A stretch of 64,000 bases of DNA from Pseudomonadota bacterium (GCA_021781965.1 JAJXVU010000005.1:27768-91767); one strand, 5' to 3'; shown: positions 28,090 through 37,463, counted from the first letter of the stretch. Made by a program: numbers and translations. Notes: generated from the sequence alone by a model not told the origin.

Positions 28090-28979
28090 TAAGATACTCC
28101 CGGCTGCAGCGGAATATCCACTTCCATCGCTTGATATAAATGACCGTTATCATTGCGGTAGGAAAATCCCGCAAAAAAATAATTTTGCGTACGATGGGTG
28201 ACTCGTTCTAGACTCGTTAACAAAATATGTACGACTAATACAGTATGATGTTGAGTGTCTGTGATCTTCTTAAATTGCAAATCCTCAATTCCATCGGCCC
28301 ATTCATACGTTTGACCATTTTCATAAGAATACAATCCCCAAATCGGCGCGCCCAAACGCGTTTTTCTATCGGTTTTAGCAATATAAAAAGTTTTCTCTTG
28401 CCATAAGCCAAAATAACTGCCCGCAGCAAAAGCGGTATAGTTATTCGCAGTCGTAACGATCTGCTGATTTTTCTGCACGCTTGCTGTAAGTACCGTTGTT
28501 AATTGCGTTTTATTGCAATCGGCAATGATCACCGTATCGCCTGCCTTCAACCGTTGATGAATGGAAATAGTCCATTGATTTTGATTGCTGGCATGATTAA
28601 TTAATAAATAATCGTGACTAGTTGACATTTTTTCAATGTGTATCACCATGGTATGAGCTTTGGCTTGATAATTCTTACCCAGCCAAGTTACAGGTACATC
28701 CTCAGCTTTACGAATTTGCACCGCTTTATCGCTGGTCACACGCAAGCAACCTTGATAACCAGCGCTACTAAATTCGTGATACAACAATTGGGATATGCGA
28801 ATAAATTGGCGCTGCACCGAAAACACATTGTTCTGGTAATGGCTCTGCTCTATGCTATTGAGCATAACATTCATGATCACTGCCATAACTATCAACGATA
28901 AAGCCAATGTCACTATTATTTCTAATAACAAGGCTCCTGTTTGTGACCACACGGGCCTAGCCGGAATAATCGAGTTCAT
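28089..28979 (-). CDS. pilW: PilW-like minor pilin
   Basis: 296 aa. After a somewhat long leader (MNSIIPARPVWSQTG) comes the hydrophobic helix ALLLEIIVTLALSLIVMAVI with the conserved Glu-5, then an extracytoplasmic domain ending in a segment with YFFAGFSYRND. Consistent with PilW of type IV pili. The start codon overlaps the end of the pilV-like gene by 23 bp, and its end abuts pilX, so the three are one operon. Confidence 0.75.
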   Translation of the reverse strand: MNSIIPARPVWSQTGALLLEIIVTLALSLIVMAVIMNVMLNSIEQSHYQNNVFSVQRQFIRISQLLYHEFSSAGYQGCLRVTSDKAVQIRKAEDVPVTWLGKNYQAKAHTMVIHIEKMSTSHDYLLINHASNQNQWTISIHQRLKAGDTVIIADCNKTQLTTVLTASVQKNQQIVTTANNYTAFAAGSYFGLWQEKTFYIAKTDRKTRLGAPIWGLYSYENGQTYEWADGIEDLQFKKITDTQHHTVLVVHILLTSLERVTHRTQNYFFAGFSYRNDNGHLYQAMEVDIPLQPGVS

Positions 28980-29340
28980 CGATCAGATCCAAAGGCATGC
29001 CATCGGGATTAAACAATGTCGCCAGCGGCTGCCACTTGAGATGAAAGGTACAAACAGGCCCTAAGGCTGAAAATACGACTGTGGCTTGTGGCAACTTCTG
29101 CGGTAACTCATTTTGCCATTGCGCAAAGCCGGCATTAAAGACTTCGCTTTGACGCAAGACCCGGTAACGCACCAGCAAATTGGCCGCTTCTTCTACGGCC
29201 ACTGTGCGCAGCAACCCTTGGTTCATAATGCGAAAAGACAAGAATTGCAGCCGCGTAACAGCCAAAATGCCGATGGCAAAAATAGTGAGGGAAATCATTA
29301 ATTCAATGAGACTAAAGCCCCGCTGATCATGAAAAAACAT
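28957..29340 (-). CDS. pilV: PilV-like minor pilin
   Basis: 127 aa, shorter than usual PilV. The prepilin site is clear: QRG^FSLIELMISLTIFAIGILAVT with Glu-5, to be cut by the prepilin peptidase PilD. The periplasmic part is small and ends soon after VCTFHLKWQP. First gene of a pilV-pilW-pilX group; the fimT, pilY1 and pilE genes that usually flank it are missing here. Confidence 0.78.
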   Translation of the reverse strand: MFFHDQRGFSLIELMISLTIFAIGILAVTRLQFLSFRIMNQGLLRTVAVEEAANLLVRYRVLRQSEVFNAGFAQWQNELPQKLPQATVVFSALGPVCTFHLKWQPLATLFNPDGMPLDLIDELDYSG

Positions 29341-29469
29341 AGTGTTAATCCGTGCTACACATTTAAATACTATATTAACTATGTTTTAAGTATTTTGCAA
29401 GGGGCGAACGCCCCTTACTGCCGAAACTGCACTCTTCCTATTATGTTCAATGGCTACTTATTATCAGCT

Positions 29470-29974
29470 CTACCCCCAAAGCCGCCTATGCTGATTGCTA
29501 TCTTTTTCTACAGATGAAGATGATGAGCTTCTTACCTGAACATCCGTAGAAAAATAGGAGGATGAACTACTCAACGGATACCTAGAAGATAATGGTAATG
29601 AGCCGCTGCTTCCCTGGCTCCTAGAAGATGATAGCGTTTTTCAACAGACGATTAATAGTTTCTAATAAGTCAGTAAAGCCGGTGTGGTTTGAAAAATCTT
29701 TCGTATCAATTAATTTTTTAAAACCTGAGGCAATATTCCTCATCGTATGTAAAGAAGATTCACTGCCCCCTTGTTTAGGTAATGGAGCATAATCACGCCT
29801 GGATTCAGAAGCGAAAGGCACTTGTTTCCCCCTGTATTGAGATGGGAATAATTGTTGTCCGCCCTGATCTGGAAAGTATTCTTGCGTCTGTCGTTGTCGT
29901 TTATATCTTTCTTGTCCGCTATCAGTTCGTTTTCGCTTAGCGCCTGAATTATAGGATTTAGAATTGTGATACAT
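29470..29974 (-). pseudogene. Small Ser-rich gene, apparently split by a +1 frameshift
   Basis: The intact first frame starts at ATG 29974 (AAGG about 9 bp upstream) and stops at 29621 after 117 codons: a Lys/Arg/Gln-rich N-terminus and a helix ending ETINRLLKN. At the run of five A (29637-29641) skipping one base joins it to a second open frame of about 50 codons, extremely Ser-rich (runs of five and six Ser), ending at TAG 29470. Either an indel has truncated the protein, or the run allows slippage. No known domain. Ser-rich tails also occur in the neighbouring membrane protein. Confidence 0.55.
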
Positions 29975-29989
29975 AATTATTACCTTCAT

Positions 29990-30382
29990 TTTAATACTGA
30001 GGAAAAATTATACAATATTTTTAGCATCAATTACAGAGGGACAATTTCTTCAGACAAACATGCTATTGCTCACAAGCAGTTGAATTACTTAATAAAATAT
30101 CTGGAGATATAATATTAATGTTTATATATCAAATCTTTGTGAACTGCGCCCTGCGATTTATGATAAATGATTGTTCACTTTCGGCGTATTGCCTACATTT
30201 TATGGCTGATTTCTTGCGGTTTTTCAGGCATAACCCCACTATAGATGGTTAATTTATAAACAATCACCCTAAATAATGATGGTTTTCTTAAAAAGATAAG
30301 TTATTTTGCCTCTAAACCCGTGCGAAACCTCACTTTTCTGCTAGGCTTAAGCTAGAGTGTGTTATTTTACAGAGAGTTACAA
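29990..30382. other. Gene-free upstream region of ihfB
   Basis: AT-rich, without an open frame worth naming. It must contain promoters for ihfB (plus) and for the small Ser-rich gene (minus); I do not see a box pair strong enough to assign. Confidence 0.5.
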
Positions 30383-30694
30383 ATGACTAAGTCCGAATTG
30401 ATTGATAAATTGTACAGCTTGTTTCCTAACTTAGGTCCGGAAAAAGCCCATACCGCTGTGAATTTAATTGTAGATAAAATGGCCGAAAGCTTATTAAATG
30501 GTGAACGCATAGAGATTCGTCGCTTAGGCAGCTTTGCTCTACGCCATCATAAGCCACGCGCCGCTCATAATCCTAAGACAGGGCAAAAATTAGTGGCCAA
30601 AGAAAAATACAGCGTACACTTTAAACCCAGTAAAGAATTAAAAGAAGCCATTAACGAAGCTCGTGCCAAAGGCATTCCTCCTGGAGAAGAATAA
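30383..30694 (+). CDS. ihfB: Integration host factor subunit beta
   Basis: 103 aa from ATG 30383, with AGAGAG upstream; an in-frame earlier start at 30359 adds eight non-conserved residues. The N-terminus MTKSELIDKLYS, the central ERIEIRRLGSF and the DNA-wrapping arm around HNPKTGQKL are those of IHF beta. It pairs with IHF alpha (37593-37904) to bend DNA in replication, transcription and recombination. Usual neighbours rpsA and lapA are absent. Confidence 0.93.
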   Translation: MTKSELIDKLYSLFPNLGPEKAHTAVNLIVDKMAESLLNGERIEIRRLGSFALRHHKPRAAHNPKTGQKLVAKEKYSVHFKPSKELKEAINEARAKGIPPGEE

Positions 30695-30785
30695 CTTTAC
30701 CGTAGGTTGGCATATTTAGTTGAGTGAATACGGATTATTTTCGCTATATCCCCCTGTAATCGATTGCAAACGCATAACTTTATTC

Positions 30786-30896
30786 ATAGCCGTATTGCAG
30801 TTTTGCAACTGGATTGCCTCACAAACCGTTAACTTGCTCCTCGTTTCCGCACAAGTTTAGTCAAACGGTTTGTTAGCAATTGTACGGTACGGCTAT
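30786..30896. repeat. Nested inverted repeat
   Basis: Outer arms ATAGCCGTA (30786-30794) and TACGGCTAT (30888-30896), inner arms ACAAACCGTT (30821-30830) and AACGGTTTGT (30864-30873), all perfect. It lies between ihfB and the split gene at 31046 and could form a cruciform or RNA hairpin. Confidence 0.7.
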
Positions 30897-31045
30897 TTTC
30901 GCGTTAACAGAATCTGCTTTATCGGGGCGAGTAATTACCTTTTTTATAAATAGAATAGACTCGACCCGCCCTCAAGGGGCTTGGCAACAAGACACGCATT
31001 ACAATACAATAGCTATCTTGCAAAAAAATAAAATGAGATAACAAT

Positions 31046-31410
31046 ATGGAAGAAAAAAAGCCAATAGCGCTTACTCAACCCACTGCAAATACAGAAAATA
31101 CTAATGACAACTGGTTTGTATTGGCTCGGTCTCAAACGCCATTTCACAGCTACAACAAACCGCTTTAAACGTTGCACCTATAATTGACAAGTGCGCAAAA
31201 AGCATTGAAATTATCGATTCTCAAATTCAATCCGAATCGCGTGCTGGCCAAGCCCTAGAACCGCAAGAGCAAAAAATGATCGCTCCGTTGGCAGGCATCA
31301 AACAGCACCGCTTTTTTGAACCTATCTCTACATCTTTCCCGCAGTTGGCAGCACCTCCCCCTAGCAAAAGAATGTGCCCAGGGTTAGGAAAAGAGAATAT
31401 CTCAAACTAG
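31046..31410 (+). pseudogene. Small gene of unknown function, apparently frameshifted
   Basis: ATG 31046 (GAGATAA upstream) opens a 40-codon frame, MEEKKPIALTQPTANTENTN and on to WFVLARS, which stops at about 31168. A second frame, overlapping by some 50 bases, continues for about 95 codons: NAISQLQQTALNVAPIIDKC, a helical region with IEIIDSQIQSES, then a Pro-rich end, stopping at TAG 31410. One base lost or gained near 31125-31145 would give a single protein of about 120 aa. The second frame has no start of its own with a ribosome site. No domain recognised. Confidence 0.5.
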
Positions 31411-31440
31411 AGTAGCTAAAGAAAATAGTGCATCACAACA

Positions 31441-31468
31441 AGAGTATTCCTCTGAAGAGGAATACTCT
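31441..31468. terminator. Perfect 12-bp hairpin between convergent genes
   Basis: AGAGTATTCCTC (31441-31452), loop TGAA, GAGGAATACTCT (31457-31468). It lies between the plus-strand split gene and the minus-strand membrane protein gene, so it may stop transcription from both sides. No long T run on either strand. Confidence 0.6.
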
Positions 31469-31487
31469 TAAAAGCGTGGTTAACCTA

Positions 31488-34220
31488 TTAACTGTACCCC
31501 CCCCTACGAGAAGATGAAGTGTGGGTCTCTGATAAAAAATCTACAACACTTGAAGACTCTTGATGTAGCGTAGCTATATTGTTCTCTAATTTCTGTAACC
31601 AACCCTGGATCAGCTCTTGCACAGGGGCATTTATTTCAATGGGATCATGCCTCAGATGAGACACATCATTGCCAGAGAGATCCTCCTTGTTAAGCCGCAA
31701 ATAGTTTACTAACGCCTTTTTTTCAGCAAGCAAGTTCCTTTGACCCCTAATATTGATATAGGCAGGTTCATCCATTATCTTACCGCTAATAGAACATCGG
31801 TATTGGTCAGCGACTTCCTCGAAAAGTAGGTTGTCTATTTTCTCTAAAAGTCGCGCTGCTTCGGGTTGTTCAGCATAGGAGTATAGCCCTTGCCTTAATT
31901 CTTCCAGTTCATGGCACAATCGAATATAATGTTCTTGATTTAGGCGCATATCTATTTCATTTTCTACAACAGATGGCATAGCAAAAAATCTAGCAGAGGA
32001 TGACGCTTGATATTGAGCCTCGGACCCGCGCCGGCGCCGATCCTCCTGCGGCAACGCAGCCGCCCTTTCTGGTCGCCGACGACAAAAGCAATCCCTAAGA
32101 ATTAAACCTGCCGCTACTACTAGTATTAATGAAAGCGGCGCTCCTACGAGTATTGCCACTAAATAAATATCCCGAGGTGGCGCCGGTATTGGGGTCGGAG
32201 TCGGGGTCGGAGTCGGGGACGAGCTAGGGCTAGGGGGTCCCATACAGTATAGCGTATAATCCTCTTGCGTTCCGGGTATAAAATAAGCTTGAGTAGCACC
32301 CGTTTGCAGACTGGCGAGATTGAGGGTAATCATACCTGCTTGGCCATTCATTTGTGCCACCAACAATGCATCAGAGGCTATCGTCTGATGATTCATGCCC
32401 ATACCCCAAGTATCGATTCCGCCTGTAATCACAAACAGTCGCTTTCCTGTAGTAGCATTAAAGGCCGTTAGAGTATCTAACACTGCCACATCCACCGGCG
32501 TGCCACCATCATATACATAAGTTTGGCCTACAACCAGAATCTGTTCTTCAGAACCAGGCAATTGGCTAAGACTGATGGTTTGATGAACGGTAATAGCCTC
32601 TGTAGTATTGTAAAACGTAGGCACTTGTATAGGCATAGTGATGGTGTGATTTTCACCTAAAATAATTTGGCCCGAAAACAGATTTAAATTGATTTTCCAA
32701 AGAGGGGCAGTGGGGTTATCAATGGTAGAAAGAAATAGGTTTGGGCGGTTGCTCGCTGCGGGTATTGCCTGTGTCGGCGTTGCTGCTAATAAAGCAGTTC
32801 TGCGATCAAAAAAATTAAATACGCCTTTTCTTTGGCCTTGAATTCGTATTTCCTGCCAACCTGTAGGTTGTTCTAGCAAATCCGTGCAATTGACTACACT
32901 TTCTATCTTATCAAAATCTTCGATAACCAATAACCGCTCTCTTCCATTAAGATCCCTACCCGCAATCGCTAAATCTTGATTTCCATTTAGATGCTTAATG
33001 CTAAGATAATCATTCACCTCCCCCACATCCACAAACAGTGCACGCGCCTCTTGCGGCATACGAATTTGCTTTGGCACCGAACTGTCGTCCTGATAAACAG
33101 CCAGCTGTGTATGGATGGGAGCAGCGCCATCGCCCATGGTATAGATGATGCATAAATCTTGTTGAGTTGCCGTGCTGGTGATTTTTATCATCCCGTTCAC
33201 TGCTAAAACCCATTGGCCTTCACCCATACGAGTGAAATAAACAGACAAACTGGTTTTATGCGGTGTGACATCTATTTCACCTTTTTGCGGTATACTATGA
33301 GGTGCTAAAGTAGTAAAGTCGGCAGCATATGTAAGCTTTCGATGAAAATACGTCGGGTAAATTTTATCGAAAAGATTCATGTCATAAGTGCTAGCATAAT
33401 CAGCGCTTTTAGCGGGTGGCGTCTGCGTAATGTTCTCACAAACTTGACTGTCTAAAAAACCACTGTTTTGTTGTGCGGTTCCAATCGTAATGGTATTTCC
33501 AGAAGATGGAGAAGATGGATTGGCAGTCACTATACTGGTTGTAGCAAACCTACCATCATGATATTCATATCGAGGCTCGCGTGTATAACTAAACGCTGGT
33601 ATGCCATTTTGTGCATTGATACCCAGTAGCCTGGAGGAGTTAGTGCTGCGAGAAATTTCACTCACATAGATTCGCGGGCATTTCAATTTATATCCCGATA
33701 ACATCGCTACGCCCGCCAGAGCATATTCTATGCCAGAGTTAGGCTGTGTTAGGGTCCACTTTGCGCCCGTAGCACAATTAGCCACCAAACTATCTACGGA
33801 ATATTCTGGCGTTGAATCGGAGCTTAGCGCACGATTTCTGGCAGTGACAGAAGTTGCCGTGAACATGGTCAGCAATTGTAATACACTGGTAGCAGATACC
33901 GCGCCTACTCCAGGTACAAATAACAAGAGTACAACAACCAATGGCAACACGATAGGAGTGGATTGCGCATGAGCAACCGCCCCTCGCCCTTCTTTCTTTC
34001 GTTTAGCGCGCGCAATCTTTTGTCGTTGAGATAATGGCGGATTTCCTGCTTGTTTTATATTAGCGAGATTGGGATGTTTTTCTTCCTTACTGGCTACATC
34101 AAGCAAATGCCCCTCTAAAAATCTTTGTCGGATACGCTTGGGTTTACTGCGATGTTCTTCTGATTTTCTAGCACTTTGTATTTTATCTAAGTTAGCAGTA
34201 TACGTAAAAATTCTTGTCAT
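31488..34220 (-). CDS. Membrane protein with large ectodomain and C-terminal U-box-like domain
   Basis: 910 aa from ATG 34220 (AAGGAAG upstream; the frame extends 16 codons further but without a site). Order of parts: basic N-terminal segment 1-85; hydrophobic helix ~88-108 ending in AVSA, like a signal peptide with a very long n-region; an ectodomain of ~560 residues, mostly beta strand by eye, with several N-x-S/T sites; a Pro/Thr/Ser-rich stalk; a second helix ~686-709; a basic and coiled segment; and at ~806-875 a stretch YRCSISGKIMDEPAYI ... LLAEKKALVNYL ... HDPIEI ... VQELIQGWL that follows the U-box pattern C-(P)-I-(S/T)-x(4)-M-x-(D/E)-P. U-boxes recruit eukaryotic E2 enzymes. An effector inserted in host membrane is inference. 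Tandem paralog upstream lacks the U-box part. Confidence 0.75.
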   Translation of the reverse strand: MTRIFTYTANLDKIQSARKSEEHRSKPKRIRQRFLEGHLLDVASKEEKHPNLANIKQAGNPPLSQRQKIARAKRKKEGRGAVAHAQSTPIVLPLVVVLLLFVPGVGAVSATSVLQLLTMFTATSVTARNRALSSDSTPEYSVDSLVANCATGAKWTLTQPNSGIEYALAGVAMLSGYKLKCPRIYVSEISRSTNSSRLLGINAQNGIPAFSYTREPRYEYHDGRFATTSIVTANPSSPSSGNTITIGTAQQNSGFLDSQVCENITQTPPAKSADYASTYDMNLFDKIYPTYFHRKLTYAADFTTLAPHSIPQKGEIDVTPHKTSLSVYFTRMGEGQWVLAVNGMIKITSTATQQDLCIIYTMGDGAAPIHTQLAVYQDDSSVPKQIRMPQEARALFVDVGEVNDYLSIKHLNGNQDLAIAGRDLNGRERLLVIEDFDKIESVVNCTDLLEQPTGWQEIRIQGQRKGVFNFFDRRTALLAATPTQAIPAASNRPNLFLSTIDNPTAPLWKINLNLFSGQIILGENHTITMPIQVPTFYNTTEAITVHQTISLSQLPGSEEQILVVGQTYVYDGGTPVDVAVLDTLTAFNATTGKRLFVITGGIDTWGMGMNHQTIASDALLVAQMNGQAGMITLNLASLQTGATQAYFIPGTQEDYTLYCMGPPSPSSSPTPTPTPTPIPAPPRDIYLVAILVGAPLSLILVVAAGLILRDCFCRRRPERAAALPQEDRRRRGSEAQYQASSSARFFAMPSVVENEIDMRLNQEHYIRLCHELEELRQGLYSYAEQPEAARLLEKIDNLLFEEVADQYRCSISGKIMDEPAYINIRGQRNLLAEKKALVNYLRLNKEDLSGNDVSHLRHDPIEINAPVQELIQGWLQKLENNIATLHQESSSVVDFLSETHTSSSRRGGYS

Positions 34221-34389
34221 AATAACTTCCTTCTTATAAAAATACATATATTGTGCTACAACGCTCAAAAAAACGCATACGAAATAAGATTAAAAGTGTA
34301 CTCCGTATTGTGTAAAGATATGTCAACGAGGCCCACGCTAAAAATATTCCCCTGGAGAAAGAATAATCTTAAAAGCATGGGTTAACGTG

Positions 34390-36921
34390 CTAGCTGCGCC
34401 TCATACCCATAGAAAAAGACTGAATGTTAGGCTCTGATGGCGATAAGATAGCTAGAGATTGTCGCTGGAGCTCAGCTACATCGTTCTCTAATTTCTCTAA
34501 TTTCTCTAACCACTGATCCCCAATTTTAGATTTGTCGCTGATTTTGTCGGAAAGCAGTTGTTCTATTCTCCCTAAAATCCGCGATATGTTGCTATCTGAG
34601 GCATACGGCTCAAGGTCTTTCTTTAACTGTTGCAGTTGATGATATGCCTGAGCATAACGTTCGCTTTTAGACATTTTAGGTAGTGAGCCAGATGCCGCGC
34701 TAGGAAAAAAGTTAGAATTAGATGCTAATTGATTTGCGGGCCTAGGTGACCCATTCAGCGGCTGCGGCAACAGAGGTGCTTGTTCTTCCGCTGCGCGACG
34801 AGCACGAACAACAGAATAGACCATACCTATTCCCCCCCCCACTAGGGCAGCTGCTAACCCCAGAAAAACCCAGGTAAGGGTGCTCACAGAACCATCATCC
34901 ACTACCGGCGTTGGTGTAGGTGTCGGCGTTAGTACCGGGCTAGGACTAGGACTAGGGGGCATCCTACATTGCACAGTATAATTCTGTTGCGTTCCAGGTA
35001 TAAAATAAGTTTGAGTAGTACCCGTTTGCAGATTGAGGAGGTTGAGGGTAATCATACCCGCTTGGCCATTCATTTGCGCCACCAACAACGCATCAGTGGC
35101 TGTCATCTGATGATTCATGCCCATACCCCAGGTATCGATTCCGCCTGTAATCACAAACAATTGATTGCCTGTAGTAGCATTAAAGGCCGTTAGAGTGTCT
35201 AACACGGGTGCATCTAGGGGCGTGCCACCATCATACACATAAGTTTGGCCTACAACCAGAATTTGTTCTCCAGAAGCAGACAATTGGCTAAGACTGATAG
35301 TTTGATGAACGGTAATAGCGTCTGTGGTATTGTAAAAGACGGGCACTTGTATGGGCATAGTGATGGTATGATTTTCCCCTAAAATAATTTGGCCTGAAAA
35401 GAGATCTAAATTAATTTTCCAAAGAGGGGCAGTGGGGTTATCAATGGTAGAAAGAAATAGATTTGGGCTTTTGCCCGCTGATGATTTTTCCCCTGCTGGT
35501 GTTGCCGCTAATAAAGCAGTTCTGCGATCAAAAAAATTAAATACGCCTTTTCTTTGGCCCTGAATTCGTATTTCTTGCCAACCTGTAGGTTGTGCGACTA
35601 ACTCCGTGCAATTAGCCTCACCTTCTATTTGATCAAAATCTTGAATAACCAATACTCGCTCTTCTCCAGCTAGATCTCTACCCGCAAGTACTAAATCTTG
35701 AGTTCCCTGTGGATTTCTAATGCTCAGATAGTCATTCACTTCACCCGCATTCACAAATAGCGCGCGCGCCTCTTCCGGCATACGCAGAATTAGATTCGGC
35801 TCCATGTCGTCCTCCTGATAAACAGCAAGCTGTGTATGGATGGGAGCAGCACCGTCGCCCATGGTATAGATGGTGCATAAATCTTTTTGAGTTGCTGTGC
35901 TGGTGGTTTTAATAATCCCTGTCGCTGCTAAATAAACAGACAAGCTGGTTTTATGCGGTGTTACATCTATTTCGCCTTTTTGTGGTATACTCTGAGGTGC
36001 TAAAATAGTAAAGTCGGCCATATATGTAAGCGGTCGATGAAAATAAATCGGGTAAATTTCATCGAAAAAATTCAGGCCATAGGTGCTGGCATAACTATCA
36101 CTTTTAGCGGGTGGCTTCTCCGTAATGTTCTCACAAACTTTACTGTCTAAAAAGCCACTGTTTTGTTGTGCAGTTCCAACAGTAATTGTATTTCCCGAAG
36201 CAGTCACTATACTGGTTGCAGCAAGCCCACCATCATGATATTCATCTTCTGGCTGGCGTGTATAACTAAACGCTGTTGTGCCATTTTGTGCATTGATACC
36301 CAGTAGCTTGGAGGAGTTAGTGCTGCGAGAAACTTCACTCACATAGATTCGCGGGCATTTTTGTTTTTCTCCATTCAATTTATATGTCGATAACGTCGTT
36401 ACGCCCGCTACCATATGTTCTGTGCCGGAGTTGGGCTGTGTTAGGGTCCACTTTGCGCCGGTAGCACAATTAGCCGTCAAAGTATCTACGGAATATTCTG
36501 GCGTTGAATCGGAACTTAGCGCACGATTCCTGACAGAAGCTGAAGTTGCCGTCACCATGGTTAACAATTGCAATACACTGGTAGCCGCTACTGCTTCTAC
36601 CCCAGGCACAAATAACAGCAGTACAACAGCTAAGGGCAGCGCGATAGGAGTAGTGTGCGCATGAGCCGCAGCTCTACGCTCTTCTTTCTTGCGCTTCGCA
36701 CGCGCAATCTTTTGTGGTTGAGATAATGGCGGATTTACGGCGTATTTTATATTAGCGAGGTTAGGATATTTTTCTTCCTTACTGGCTACATCAAGCAAAT
36801 GTCCGTCTAAAAATCTCTGTCTTCTTGGCTTTCGCTTATGTTCTTCTGATCTTCTAGCATTGTCCGCTCTAACCAGATTAGCCGTATATTTACCTATATT
36901 GCGATTAGAGTTCTTCGGCAT
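34390..36921 (-). CDS. Membrane protein, tandem paralog lacking the U-box-like domain
   Basis: 843 aa from ATG 36921 (AAGGAG upstream). Closely similar to the gene at 31488-34220 through the N-terminal basic segment, the hydrophobic helix (ALPLAVVLLLFVPGVEAV), the ectodomain and the PTPTPTP stalk. The second helix (about 650-675, WVFLGLAAALVGGGIGMVYS) differs in sequence. The tail keeps the coiled parts on both sides (RILGRIEQLLSDKISD and WLEKLEKLENDVAELQ) but the ~60 residues with the U-box pattern are missing between them. Function unknown; gene duplication followed by domain loss, or domain gain in the partner. Confidence 0.75.
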   Translation of the reverse strand: MPKNSNRNIGKYTANLVRADNARRSEEHKRKPRRQRFLDGHLLDVASKEEKYPNLANIKYAVNPPLSQPQKIARAKRKKEERRAAAHAHTTPIALPLAVVLLLFVPGVEAVAATSVLQLLTMVTATSASVRNRALSSDSTPEYSVDTLTANCATGAKWTLTQPNSGTEHMVAGVTTLSTYKLNGEKQKCPRIYVSEVSRSTNSSKLLGINAQNGTTAFSYTRQPEDEYHDGGLAATSIVTASGNTITVGTAQQNSGFLDSKVCENITEKPPAKSDSYASTYGLNFFDEIYPIYFHRPLTYMADFTILAPQSIPQKGEIDVTPHKTSLSVYLAATGIIKTTSTATQKDLCTIYTMGDGAAPIHTQLAVYQEDDMEPNLILRMPEEARALFVNAGEVNDYLSIRNPQGTQDLVLAGRDLAGEERVLVIQDFDQIEGEANCTELVAQPTGWQEIRIQGQRKGVFNFFDRRTALLAATPAGEKSSAGKSPNLFLSTIDNPTAPLWKINLDLFSGQIILGENHTITMPIQVPVFYNTTDAITVHQTISLSQLSASGEQILVVGQTYVYDGGTPLDAPVLDTLTAFNATTGNQLFVITGGIDTWGMGMNHQMTATDALLVAQMNGQAGMITLNLLNLQTGTTQTYFIPGTQQNYTVQCRMPPSPSPSPVLTPTPTPTPVVDDGSVSTLTWVFLGLAAALVGGGIGMVYSVVRARRAAEEQAPLLPQPLNGSPRPANQLASNSNFFPSAASGSLPKMSKSERYAQAYHQLQQLKKDLEPYASDSNISRILGRIEQLLSDKISDKSKIGDQWLEKLEKLENDVAELQRQSLAILSPSEPNIQSFSMGMRRS

Positions 36922-37386
36922 AATAATCTCCTTCTTAGTGTAATATTTATTGCTTAAACCTGTCTGCTCAGAGAAGTTAGGAGTATTGATTATAAATGAA
37001 CGAAATAAGAGGGTCAACTTTAAAAAAACGCATCCTCATTCTCGTCTTCTTCCAAAAAAAAATCATATTTGGATTTTTAAGATTAAATAGTTATTAAAAA
37101 AAATGGATGAAACTCTTGAGATTTTTATTAAATTTTTTTAAGCAAGTAACAATATCAATTGTTAGTTAATGGAATAGGATAATCAAACTAAAAAAATGTA
37201 TCCCTATTCGCGCCCTTTTCAAAAAAGCCCCTATTGGGTTGTCTGGCTTATAAGAAGTTGGATCCCCCCTGTAATCGCTAAGATATACTCATAGCAGTTG
37301 GTTTTGAGCGTAGGCAACACCCCCTAAAAATCAAATGCGAAGAGTATAGTGACAATAGGCTTCACATAGGGTATGATTGCGACCTT
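36922..37386. other. AT-rich gap with a short palindromic element
   Basis: No gene. Around 37288-37347 there is an imperfect inverted pair (GATATACTCATAGCAG... and ...AATGCGAAGAGTATAG), related to the ends of the repeats that flank ihfA. A CCCCCTGTAATCG string at about 37263 recurs near 30750. Confidence 0.5.
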
Positions 37387-37463
37387 CGGGGTGTGGCGCA
37401 GCTTGGTAGCGCACTTGCATGGGGTGCAAGGGGCCGCTGGTTCGAATCCAGTCACCCCGACCA
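37387..37463 (+). tRNA. tRNA-Pro (GGG)
   Basis: 77 bases including encoded CCA. Acceptor CGGGGTG pairs with CACCCCG, TTCGAATC is the T loop, and the anticodon loop ATGGGGT between CTTGC and GCAAG gives anticodon GGG. Located downstream of ihfA on the opposite strand. Confidence 0.95.
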
